Origin: Thioalkalivibrio sp. ALE31
GTDB lineage: Bacteria > Pseudomonadota > Gammaproteobacteria > Ectothiorhodospirales > Ectothiorhodospiraceae
Reading direction: 5' to 3'
Assembly: GCF_000377405.1 (NCBI RefSeq)
Contig: NZ_KB905030.1
Location: 1-57,688 of the forward strand
Length of the DNA stretch: 57,688 nucleotides
Part shown: positions 30,256-38,089 of the stretch, piece after piece
How the letters are laid out: every line of letters starts with the position of its first letter
How positions within the stretch are numbered: position 1 is the first letter of the stretch
The notes under the pieces: generated by a model
The model's input: the letters and a program-made list of their open reading frames with translations, nothing else
The model's database searches: none
Told to the model about the DNA's origin: nothing
Position numbers and translations under genes: made by a program

Positions 30256-31299
30256 TCAGGCCGCTGCGATTCCGCGATAAAGCCCGTCGATGCGGGCACT
30301 GATCTCGTCCACCATGCGGGCATCAAGCTGGCCGTTCAGACGCGAGCGTACGCGCAGGCGTTCCGGCGATTCACCGACCAGACACTCCTCCAGGATGGCG
30401 GTGGTGGCCGCATCCTCGCACCAGATCCGCGCGATATGCGACCCCTCGACGTGCAGGCGCAGGCGCCCGCAGGCCCCGCGGGTCTCGAACACGTGATTGT
30501 CGCGGTTCACGCGGATGCCATCGCGCACCGACGGCGATCCCTGCCCGTCGGCGAGGTCCGTCAGCTCCTCGCGCCCCAGCGCCAGCCACTGCTCGAGGGT
30601 CGCCCGGTCCGGCTCGATCCGGCGTGCCGGAATGCCGAAACGGCGTTCCAGGACACCCTGGAGGGCCGCCTCGACCTGCGCGGGCGCGGGGACCTGCGGA
30701 CACTGGCGGGCGCAGTCGGTCATGCCCGTCTCCAGCGCCGGGCGCAACCAGTCACGGTAGCCCTCGCTGGGGGCATACACGCAGGCGAGGAAGCGCTCGA
30801 CCGGGAAATGTCGCAGGAAACTGGCGCCGAACACACAGCCCTCATCGAGCGTTGCGGCCCCGGTCCCCATGATCTTGCGCCCCTGGACCCAGACATCCTG
30901 GCCCCGGGCCTCCACACCCTCCAGACCGAGCGCGCGCAGCACATCCATGGCGATGCCCAGTCCCACGGCGAAGAGGTGGCGATGCCCACGGGCCAGCACC
31001 TGGCGCGGCTGGATCAGGAAGAAACAGGCCTGGTCGGCGTCCACCCAGACCGAGCCACCGCCCAGTGGACGCCGCACGACCGGCACACCCTGTTCGGCGC
31101 AGGCAGCCAGGTCCAGGTCGGATTCCGCGTCCTGGCTGGCCCCGATCGAGATATGCGGCTCGTGCGCGTGCACCCACAGGATACGCGGGGGCGCATCCGG
31201 AGCGGTGGAGGCCGCAAGACCGGTATACAGCGCGTGGAGTTCTTCGGCGGATCGGGCCCCGGCGTCGATCCACTCCGGGGTTACCGTGGATGCGACCAA
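30256..31299 (-). CDS. Second lipoate-protein ligase-like protein of the sHdr cluster
   Basis: A 347-residue protein of the BPL/LplA/LipB superfamily. The ligase motif is RRPLGGGSVWVDAD (76 onward) and the catalytic Lys is Lys142 in GQDVWVQGRKIMGTGAA, so adenylation and transfer chemistry look intact. A C-terminal domain resembling the LplA accessory domain follows (residues 230-345). It differs from the other ligase at 36995-38089 in the loop before GGG (PL for IT) and in several cysteines (Cys67, Cys92 and others). The TTG start at 31297-31299 follows GAGGG by 8 bases and lies 3 bases after the upstream stop. It may attach lipoate, octanoate or another acyl group to LbpA, LbpB or a different carrier. 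Confidence 0.8.
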   Translation of the reverse strand: MVASTVTPEWIDAGARSAEELHALYTGLAASTAPDAPPRILWVHAHEPHISIGASQDAESDLDLAACAEQGVPVVRRPLGGGSVWVDADQACFFLIQPRQVLARGHRHLFAVGLGIAMDVLRALGLEGVEARGQDVWVQGRKIMGTGAATLDEGCVFGASFLRHFPVERFLACVYAPSEGYRDWLRPALETGMTDCARQCPQVPAPAQVEAALQGVLERRFGIPARRIEPDRATLEQWLALGREELTDLADGQGSPSVRDGIRVNRDNHVFETRGACGRLRLHVEGSHIARIWCEDAATTAILEECLVGESPERLRVRSRLNGQLDARMVDEISARIDGLYRGIAAA

Positions 31300-31302
31300 G
31301 TG

Positions 31303-31731
31303 TCAGCCCTCGGGCTTGTCCTGTCCGGCACTGGAGTCGTCTGCCTTGTCCTCCTGGCCGGGCTGGTAGAAATAGCGGAAATAGAAGTCACTGCGGGAGA
31401 GATCCTCGTACAGCTTGGCGCGCTCCTCGACCCCGCTGCGCATGATCTCGACCATGGCCATCGCCTGCTCGCCATCGATGATGTGGATGCCGCCGGTCAG
31501 TTCCTGGTCGGTATCGAGGAAATGTGCGGCCAGCTCTTCCGGCTCCTGGATATATACCAGGAAGGACTTGCAGTCCGGGTCTTCCAGATCGAGCGGCTGC
31601 ATCACGATCTTGCCCAGCCAGGCCAGGCGCGCCACCTGGTTGAACTGGTGGATATCGAGCTTCTTGCCCTTCTTGTACTTGTTGAGTTCGTTGCGGATCT
31701 CGCCAATGTTGGCGATCTTCATCGATTTCAT
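31303..31731 (-). CDS. Uncharacterised 142-aa cytoplasmic protein in the sHdr cluster
   Basis: An acidic protein with a basic N-terminal helix (MKSMKIANIGEIRNELNKYK, then KGKKLDIHQFNQVARLAWLGK). The middle part is LDLEDPDCKSFLVYIQEPEE followed by LTGGIHIIDGEQAMAMVEIM. There is no signal peptide or metal motif, and only one Cys. The ATG at 31729-31731 was chosen because AGGA lies about 9 bases upstream; an ATG three codons later is possible. The stop is 3 bases from the start of the ligase-like gene, so the two are translationally linked. I do not recognise the family. Confidence 0.75.
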   Translation of the reverse strand: MKSMKIANIGEIRNELNKYKKGKKLDIHQFNQVARLAWLGKIVMQPLDLEDPDCKSFLVYIQEPEELAAHFLDTDQELTGGIHIIDGEQAMAMVEIMRSGVEERAKLYEDLSRSDFYFRYFYQPGQEDKADDSSAGQDKPEG

Positions 31732-31790
31732 GGATGTGCGTCCTGCCGCGAATGTTGCGGGAGCATAAAACAAGTGCATGTCCGGATCGT

Positions 31791-31815
31791 AAAAAAACCC
31801 CGGCGGACCGGGGTT
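31791..31815 (-). terminator. Intrinsic terminator after the periplasmic protein gene
   Basis: AACCCCGG (31796-31803) pairs with CCGGGGTT (31808-31815) around CGGA. On the minus strand it is followed by a run of T (31791-31797 are all A). It separates the FadL/periplasmic block from the small-protein/ligase block. Confidence 0.88.
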
Positions 31816-31885
31816 CTTGAGTGGGCTACGCGGGAATTCCGCGCACCCTTGCGCCGTTCCATGGCGCAGGCGGTCTCCAGCGGTC

Positions 31886-32839
31886 TTACCACTCGAAGCC
31901 GGTATCCTCTTCTTCGTAACCCGCGACTTCCTTCAGGGTCTCTTCCAGCGCACCGGGCGAGCTGCGCAGCCGCATGAAGCTGTTGTCACCCAGCATGCGC
32001 AGATCCGGGAAGTGCAGGGCCTTGCGGAAACGCATGTGCAGGGCCTCGACCTCGCCGCCGCGGACCAGGATCTCGATCGGCACCGTCGCGGTATGGCGGA
32101 ACTCGCCCACGTCCACGATGCCAAGCTGGTGCAGATCGGCCGAGTCCTGGGCCGCCCCGTCGGACTCGCGCACGGCCACACCGATCACGGTCACGTCCTG
32201 GCCCGGGATATCCACCCGGTAGATCTCGCTGACCCCCGCGACCCGGTTGCCCAGGTTGCTGTCCAGCTCGCTCAACGCACTCCTCCGGTTGCCATGGCTG
32301 GCCAGCTCGTAGGGCGCATCGAAGCGCTCCATGCCGAAGGTGTAGCGATAGCGATTCAGGTCGCGCTCGCTCATGCCGTCCTCGGACCCGAAGTCGCGCT
32401 CCGCTCCGAGGGTACTGGCCAGCCGGTCGCTGACGCCGGATACCGGCGCATCCAGACGGTAGGCATGACGGAAATACTCCAGGTTGTTGTAACTCACTTG
32501 CAGTTCGCCATCGACGGCCGTCACGGACACACGGATCGGGGCGATGTAGCCACCGCGTGCCTCGGAGCCGGCCACCGACAGCAGATCATCGTGGGTCACC
32601 ACGACCACATGCCGGTCGTCACTGACCGGATATTCGCCCAGGAACCGGAAGTCGGCCCCCTCCAGGCGTTCCCGCACACTGGCGGCCTCGGCGGAGACAT
32701 CCGTCCCCGATTCGGTGTAGGCCAGCACGAACGGACGGTAGTTGTCCGCCGCCACGGTCTGGCTCGCCGCGAACAGCGCAACCGCCGCGACCATGCCGAC
32801 GGCGCGGACACTCCCGCGCAAGGCGTGGATTGCTCGCAT
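31886..32839 (-). CDS. Periplasmic protein of unknown function in the sHdr cluster
   Basis: A 317-residue exported protein. The signal peptide is MRAIHALRGSVRAVGMVAAV to TVAA, with AAGGAGG 6 bases before the ATG. The mature part has a regular alpha/beta pattern (DVSAEAASVRERLEGADFRF, VVVVTHDDLLSVAGS, RGGYIAPIRVSVTAVDGELQ, NNLEYFRHAYR) and no cysteine or haem motif. I do not recognise the family. It directly follows the FadL-type porin gene with 204 bp between them and no clear terminator, so the two may form one transcript and act on the same compound across the outer membrane. Confidence 0.8.
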   Translation of the reverse strand: MRAIHALRGSVRAVGMVAAVALFAASQTVAADNYRPFVLAYTESGTDVSAEAASVRERLEGADFRFLGEYPVSDDRHVVVVTHDDLLSVAGSEARGGYIAPIRVSVTAVDGELQVSYNNLEYFRHAYRLDAPVSGVSDRLASTLGAERDFGSEDGMSERDLNRYRYTFGMERFDAPYELASHGNRRSALSELDSNLGNRVAGVSEIYRVDIPGQDVTVIGVAVRESDGAAQDSADLHQLGIVDVGEFRHTATVPIEILVRGGEVEALHMRFRKALHFPDLRMLGDNSFMRLRSSPGALEETLKEVAGYEEEDTGFEW

Positions 32840-33043
32840 GGCATCCTCCTTTGAATTCTCAGGTAAATCCGAGCGGAATGCTCGACAGAAAGAAGGGCCC
32901 GGGACGCACCCCCAGTGCGTCACGGACCTCGGCATCACCCGCCTGCCCTGGCGGACCCGGCCTTCCCCTCAAGACCGGTGCGCCCTCCCGGGCACACGAC
33001 ACCGAAGTCCGCGGCGGTCAGGCGACCGCCCCGGACCTCCCGA

Positions 33044-34378
33044 TCAGAACCGGTACGCGTACCCGATCTCGAGCTCGTACTGACGCATCTCGATCTTGAT
33101 ATCCTGACCGTCCAACGGGTTGGTACCACTCACACTCTTCCTTGGCGCGTACATCGCAGCGAAGTTGAGTTCGTGGTTGTCACCAAAGCCCTTGGTAAAG
33201 CCTGCCGTGAAATGATCTTCCATCACGGCCGGTGCGAGGATATTAATCAAAACATCATCCGAGCGAACCGGGTTCTGGCCACGGTTGTAGCCAACTCGCC
33301 ACGTCCAGTCATTGCCAGCTTCAAATTGGGCACCGATTTTAAAGACGTTGATGTCTCGCCATCCGAACCCGGGACCATTCTGCCCTCCAAGTCGAGCTTC
33401 CGGGTCTCCGGTTGCGGGATCGCCACCCATCATGCCAATGGCTTCGGGGCTATTGAAGAGGTTAGAGAAGGGGTTGGAAACTGCATCCACATCCGAGTAG
33501 TTGATTCGCTGATAGTCAGCAGCGATCGTGATGCTAGGCGTTACATCGAACGAGATGCCCGCACCCCAAGTCGACGGAATATCGAAACTTCCACCTTCCG
33601 CGAACAGACCACTGTAGTCGTCGAAATCACCGTTACGAATCTTGGATCGATAATTCGCACCCACCACTACGCCATCAGCCACTTCAGCCTGGAAGCCAAT
33701 CTGACCGCCGTAGCCCCAGGCCGAATCGGTACCGTTGTCGCTAAGGTTGCCCGGATCTGAACTAAAATCCCCAAACCCTTGGAGTCCCGTTGCCTTGAAT
33801 CGCGAATAGCTCACGATCGGGCTAACGCCGACACTGACCCGTCCGTCGGCAAATTTCTGTGCATACGTCGGGATAATGGCCAGCTGCTCGAGATTCACCC
33901 CTGCTGGCCCACCGCCAAACGTGCCGGTGGGCGCGCCCGGGCCATTATTGACATTAGGGTAATCCGTATTTAGCCCGCCATTGCCCAGTAGCGCTATACC
34001 CCAAGACCGCGTGTCATCGATTTGCTGAACATACCCCAGAGACGGAATGAAGAAATTCTTGCTCCCACTTTCCACCTCACCAGGTGCAAGCGGGAAAGGT
34101 CCCTGCCCTTGCGGCTGTCCAGCCGTGTAGGACCGCTCGGGGCGGAAGTAGGCGAGGGAGCCGTCGATGCGGGTTTCCATGCCGGCGATGCCGGCGGGGT
34201 TGATGCCCGGGGCATAGGCGTCCTGGGAGATCGCCATCCCGACGCCCCCCATGCCCTTGGCCTTGGTGCCGTAGCCGTGGGCGAAGTAGCCGTTGGTGGC
34301 GTGCGCGACGCCGGCGGAGCCCATGGCCAGGCCGACCGCGATCGTCACCAGGCTGCGGCGAATGATGCGTGCTTCCAT
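33044..34378 (-). CDS. FadL/OmpP1-type outer-membrane transport protein
   Basis: A 444-residue beta-barrel protein for hydrophobic compounds. The signal peptide ends at GVAHA; the mature protein begins TNGYFAHGYGTKAKGMGGVG, the typical FadL N-terminal hatch (NGY...G.G...GMGGAG). The PGINPAGIAG motif and the C-terminal strand with final Phe (ELEIGYAYRF) are both as expected. AAAGGAG precedes the ATG at 34376-34378. The internal part of the gene, about 33.1 to 34.13 kb, is clearly poorer in GC than its first 250 bases and than its neighbours. The placement inside a sulfur-oxidation cluster suggests uptake of a hydrophobic sulfur species or of fatty acids for lipoate; neither is shown. Confidence 0.92.
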   Translation of the reverse strand: MEARIIRRSLVTIAVGLAMGSAGVAHATNGYFAHGYGTKAKGMGGVGMAISQDAYAPGINPAGIAGMETRIDGSLAYFRPERSYTAGQPQGQGPFPLAPGEVESGSKNFFIPSLGYVQQIDDTRSWGIALLGNGGLNTDYPNVNNGPGAPTGTFGGGPAGVNLEQLAIIPTYAQKFADGRVSVGVSPIVSYSRFKATGLQGFGDFSSDPGNLSDNGTDSAWGYGGQIGFQAEVADGVVVGANYRSKIRNGDFDDYSGLFAEGGSFDIPSTWGAGISFDVTPSITIAADYQRINYSDVDAVSNPFSNLFNSPEAIGMMGGDPATGDPEARLGGQNGPGFGWRDINVFKIGAQFEAGNDWTWRVGYNRGQNPVRSDDVLINILAPAVMEDHFTAGFTKGFGDNHELNFAAMYAPRKSVSGTNPLDGQDIKIEMRQYELEIGYAYRF

Positions 34379-34611
34379 TTTGTATCTCCTTTGGTGGTCT
34401 TCTTGTTGTGTTGTGCGAACACCCCGGTTACGCGCGGCCCCCTTGTAATGCCGCCGGTCCGGTCTTGGTGGTGTCCCCACGGCCCGCGCCACGGTGACCG
34501 ACCGTGTCGCGAGTTTTTCGGCAGGTCTGTTCAAGGGCACTCTTCGGAATGGCCTTGATAACCCTGCTCGAAACCTGAATATTCAAAAAGTCTTATTGAT
34601 CCCCTGACGTG

Positions 34612-34640
34612 CGAAAGCCCCGGGGATGCCGGGGCTTTCG
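34612..34640 (-). terminator. Intrinsic terminator after the lipoate-assembly block
   Basis: CGAAAGCCCCGG (34612-34623) pairs with CCGGGGCTTTCG (34629-34640) with a 5-base loop, 22 bp after the stop of the radical SAM gene. The rest of the 284-bp gap up to the porin start includes an AT-rich stretch at 34560-34600 that probably carries the porin promoter. Confidence 0.8.
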
Positions 34641-34662
34641 CTGGATACTACCACTATCGTTT

Positions 34663-35835
34663 TCAGGCTGTCTTCTCGTCTTCCGCCTCGTCGGCGTCGA
34701 AGTCGAAGGTGCCGACGTCTTCCCCGGCCATCTGCCGCTTGACGAACCCGACGTCGCTGCTGTTCAGCGCGAACGGGAACGACAGGATGTCCGTCGGGCT
34801 GGAATCGCCGTAAGGGCGATTGCAGGCCGAGACCTCTTCGTCCGACTTGCCGGGGCAGCCGGAGGTCTGGAACGGCTTGCCGGAGGCGATCAGTTCCTCG
34901 ACCTCGGACTGCGGCAGACCGAAGTCCACCACCTGGCCGTCGGCGTTGAACTTCATGTCGTCGATGCGGCCACCGGCGTAGTCGATGACGAAGCGGCCCA
35001 GCTGCACGCGGCGCCACTGGTCACGCGGGACCGGGTTCCAGTCTTCCATCAGCGAGCCCTCTTCCGGGAAGAAGGCAAACATGTGGTTATGACCGCCCAG
35101 GTCGCGGATGCGCTGGCAGACCTGCAGGATCTCTTCCTCGGTCTCGCCCATGCCGCAGATCAGGTGCGCGCCGAACTTCTCCGGGCCGAAGATCTCGGCG
35201 GCCCACTCGATGGACTGCCAGTACTTGTCCCAGGTATGCGGGCTCTCCACCGACTTGCCACGGGTGCGCTCGAAGATCTCCGGGGTCACCGCGTCCAGCG
35301 CGACGGTGAAGATGTCCGCGCCCTTGTCGCGCAGGAGCTGGAGGTCTTCATAGCTCATGGTGGTCGGGTTCGACAGGATCGACACCGGGATATGGTTGAC
35401 CTCGGCGACCCAGCGCTCCAGCAGCTCGACGGTGTCGGCATCGGAGTTCGGATGCGTGATCATGGAGATGCACATGCGCTCGAACTGACCGGCGTCGGCA
35501 TGATTCTTCACGCGCTCGATCACCTCGTCGTACTTGGCGGTCGGCCAGTCGACGCGGATGAAGTTGCGATCGGCGTAGTCCCGCGATTCCTCGCGGTGGC
35601 GGGCCAGGCCGCAGTAGGAGCAGTTGGCGCGGCAGCCTTCCGGATAGGTCACCAGGAGGTTCAGGCAGTGCGTGCAGGACGTGCGATGCATGGTGCCCGG
35701 CACCAGGCCCAGCGTGATCGCGGCCGCGGTGGACATCTGCACGTACTCCGGCGAACGCATGTCCGGGGTCTTGATGTGATAGTCGGGCCGGTAAAAGTTG
35801 ATCGGCGCGACCATCTCCTCTGCACTTGCACTCAT
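34663..35835 (-). CDS. Radical SAM lipoyl-synthase subunit (LipS1/LipS2 pair, member with CRANCSYC)
   Basis: A 390-residue radical SAM enzyme. The SAM cluster ligands are Cys68, Cys72 and Cys75 in GCRANCSYCGLA, and a further CxxC (Cys54, Cys57 in SCTHC) together with later cysteines probably binds the auxiliary, sulfur-donating cluster. The pattern resembles the biotin-synthase-related family that includes one subunit of the two-part lipoyl synthase LipS1/LipS2 described in archaea and in sHdr clusters. I cannot decide from memory which of the two numbers it carries. It is the last gene of the radical SAM-ligase-flavoprotein-radical SAM block, 54 bp after the flavoprotein gene. Confidence 0.85.
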   Translation of the reverse strand: MSASAEEMVAPINFYRPDYHIKTPDMRSPEYVQMSTAAAITLGLVPGTMHRTSCTHCLNLLVTYPEGCRANCSYCGLARHREESRDYADRNFIRVDWPTAKYDEVIERVKNHADAGQFERMCISMITHPNSDADTVELLERWVAEVNHIPVSILSNPTTMSYEDLQLLRDKGADIFTVALDAVTPEIFERTRGKSVESPHTWDKYWQSIEWAAEIFGPEKFGAHLICGMGETEEEILQVCQRIRDLGGHNHMFAFFPEEGSLMEDWNPVPRDQWRRVQLGRFVIDYAGGRIDDMKFNADGQVVDFGLPQSEVEELIASGKPFQTSGCPGKSDEEVSACNRPYGDSSPTDILSFPFALNSSDVGFVKRQMAGEDVGTFDFDADEAEDEKTA

Positions 35836-35889
35836 GGGGTTCCTCCAGCGTTGTCTCGGGGATGCCAGGCATCCGTCGACCGGGTCCGA

Positions 35890-36972
35890 TTACGCGGCCC
35901 GGTCACCATCGTTGAAATACTCGGAAAATGCAATCCATCCGCGGCGCTGGGTGGCGTCTTCCTGCGCCCGCGGGGTTCGCCAGTGTTCGTTGAGGAAGGC
36001 ACGCCGTTCGCAGGCCCGCTCCAGCGCCGGCCCGTACTGGTCGCGCATCTCCTCGTCGTAGTCGGCAAAGGCCTCGGCATCGCCTTCCAGGTGGCCGATC
36101 GCGGCCTCGCCGGCGGCCTCGCCCGACACCACGGCGGCGGCGATGCCGGCGCCGGTGATGGGGTGGGTCAGCCCGGCGGCATCGCCGACGAACAGGACAT
36201 CCCCCGCCACCAGCGACTCCCGCAGGCCGCCGACCGGGATCGCCCCGCCGGTGCGATAGCGGATCTCTTCGCCCAGCAGGCCCTGCTCCACAAGCTGGGC
36301 GTGCAGGGACTCCAGCGGGGCCTTAAGGTCACCGGCGATCCGCTTGTCGGCGCCCAGACCAAGGTTGGCCCATTCCCCCTTGGGGAACAGCCACGCGTAG
36401 CCACCCGGATAATCGTCGGAGAGCCAGACATCGGTTGCGGTATAGGCCTTTTTCAGCGGCACGGTGTACTGGCGCGTCTGCACCGTGGGCAGAGACTCCA
36501 GGCCGAGCGATTCGGCGACCGGAGAATGCGGACCGTCGGCGGCAATCAGTACGCGATAGCCGACCTCCTGCTCCGCGCCCTGATGTTTCACCCGGGCGAC
36601 GTGACGCTCGGCATCCACCGCCATCAGCGGCGTGGAGGTGACCAGCTGCGCCCCATTCGCCTCGGCCGCTCGGATGATGGCGCGGTCGAACTCGCCGCGA
36701 TCCACCATCAGGCCGGGGAAGTCGGAATGCTCGACGGTGCCGGAGGGCAGGAAGCTCTGCATGGAATCGATGCGCTGCAGCAGAACGCCCTCGGGCTTTG
36801 CATAAGCGCCCATCGGGTTGGGGATAAACTCGGCGCACTGCACCGGCTCGCCAAACGCCTTGTTGCGCTCGACCGCCAGCACCGACAGCCCCGCCGCGGC
36901 ACATACGCGCGCGGCGGAGGCCCCGCCGGGCCCCAGCCCCACCACCAGGACATCGACCCTGGACGGCAGCAT
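35890..36972 (-). CDS. Geranylgeranyl-reductase-like FAD oxidoreductase of the lipoate block
   Basis: A 360-residue flavoprotein. The FAD-binding Rossmann motif is VDVLVVGLGPGGASAARVCAAAGLSV with the following acidic residue in AVERN; the second FAD motif is GDVLFVGDAAGLTHPITGAGI. It belongs to the GGR family but stands between lipoate-ligase and lipoyl-synthase genes, where such a protein is a recurring partner in sHdr clusters; I recall the name LipT for it. A likely role is electron supply to the radical SAM pair or reduction of the lipoyl/octanoyl group; this is inference. Confidence 0.85.
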   Translation of the reverse strand: MLPSRVDVLVVGLGPGGASAARVCAAAGLSVLAVERNKAFGEPVQCAEFIPNPMGAYAKPEGVLLQRIDSMQSFLPSGTVEHSDFPGLMVDRGEFDRAIIRAAEANGAQLVTSTPLMAVDAERHVARVKHQGAEQEVGYRVLIAADGPHSPVAESLGLESLPTVQTRQYTVPLKKAYTATDVWLSDDYPGGYAWLFPKGEWANLGLGADKRIAGDLKAPLESLHAQLVEQGLLGEEIRYRTGGAIPVGGLRESLVAGDVLFVGDAAGLTHPITGAGIAAAVVSGEAAGEAAIGHLEGDAEAFADYDEEMRDQYGPALERACERRAFLNEHWRTPRAQEDATQRRGWIAFSEYFNDGDRAA

Positions 36973-36994
36973 CAGCGAAGGCTCCCGGCGCGGC

Positions 36995-38089
36995 TCACTG
37001 CGCGGCCGCCGAGTCGACCTCGGCCTGCGCCAGGGCCGACTGGATGGCGGCGATGAAGTCGTCGGCCGTCAGCTGCAGCATCTCCACGTCGCGTTCCGCG
37101 AAGAATGCGCGCACGCGATCCTCCATCTCGGCCTGCGGCGTATCGCGCAGGGCGGCTTCCAGATCCGCGATGGTCCGCGCCGGCTTGACGAAGATATCGC
37201 CGGTAATCCAGAGCTGCTTGAGGCGCTTGCGCTCGGGATCGAGCGCCGCACCCACGCGCATCAGGCCACCGTCGGACTTGAAGATGCTCTCGAACATCGG
37301 GGCGTCGGTCGCCGGGCGGTTGCGCTGGTACACCCACTCCTCGGTATCGATCTCGGCCAGGGCCGCGTCGAAGGCGCGACGCTCTTCCGGCAGCAGATCG
37401 GCGGCCTCGGTGCGCACGCCGAACTCCTCGGCGAAGGCACGCGCGATGGCGTCCTTCACCACATCCAGGGCCGGCATCTCCTCCAGCAGCGTCGCCAGGT
37501 TCACGACCCGGTCCCGGGCGGACTCGATCGCCTTGTTCGAGAGCTTCTCGGCCGGAATGCGCAGGATGCGCAGCATGTCCTCTACATCGAATTCGATCAG
37601 CAGCGTGCCCTGATACATGATCGACTCGCCATCGAAGGCGCCGCCGGTACCGGAGATCTTGCGGCCATCGACCTCGATGTCGTTACGCGGGCGGAACTGC
37701 GCGTCCACGCCCAGCGAGCGCATGCCCGCGGCCGCCGCGTTGCAGATGCGGGCGGCGATCTGGCCCATGTCCGCCGTGCCGAGGAAGCGCTTGTCCAGGT
37801 ACAGCTCCCAGCCGAGCTGCGTGGCATCGAAATAGATCGCACCGCCGCCGGTAATGCGCCGCTGGATCGCGATCCCGTGCTCCTTGCAGTACTCGGTGTT
37901 GATCTCCTGGTCGACGTTCTGGTGAAAGCCCACCAGCGCGCAGGGCTCGAACTGCAGGAAGCGCAGGGTATGCGGGGAAACGCCTTCCTGGTGACACTCC
38001 AGCAGCGAGCGGTTGAAGGCCATGTTTTCGGCCGCCGGGCGCAGCCCGGTGTCCAGGACGCGCAGGGTCGTCTGATCGCGTTCAGGCAT
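36995..38089 (-). CDS. lplA: Lipoate-protein ligase of the sHdr cluster (sLpl type)
   Basis: A 364-residue ligase with catalytic and accessory domains in one chain. The motif RRITGGGAIYFD (77 onward) and catalytic Lys144 (NDIEVDGRKISGTGGAF) are intact, and the accessory domain starts near TEEWVYQRNRPATDAPMF. It should attach lipoate or octanoate to LbpA/LbpB. The ATG at 38087-38089 was chosen over the GTG three codons earlier because GGGGGTGG is at a good distance. It overlaps the end of the upstream radical SAM gene by 8 bases and is followed 22 bp later by the flavoprotein gene. Confidence 0.9.
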   Translation of the reverse strand: MPERDQTTLRVLDTGLRPAAENMAFNRSLLECHQEGVSPHTLRFLQFEPCALVGFHQNVDQEINTEYCKEHGIAIQRRITGGGAIYFDATQLGWELYLDKRFLGTADMGQIAARICNAAAAGMRSLGVDAQFRPRNDIEVDGRKISGTGGAFDGESIMYQGTLLIEFDVEDMLRILRIPAEKLSNKAIESARDRVVNLATLLEEMPALDVVKDAIARAFAEEFGVRTEAADLLPEERRAFDAALAEIDTEEWVYQRNRPATDAPMFESIFKSDGGLMRVGAALDPERKRLKQLWITGDIFVKPARTIADLEAALRDTPQAEMEDRVRAFFAERDVEMLQLTADDFIAAIQSALAQAEVDSAAAQ

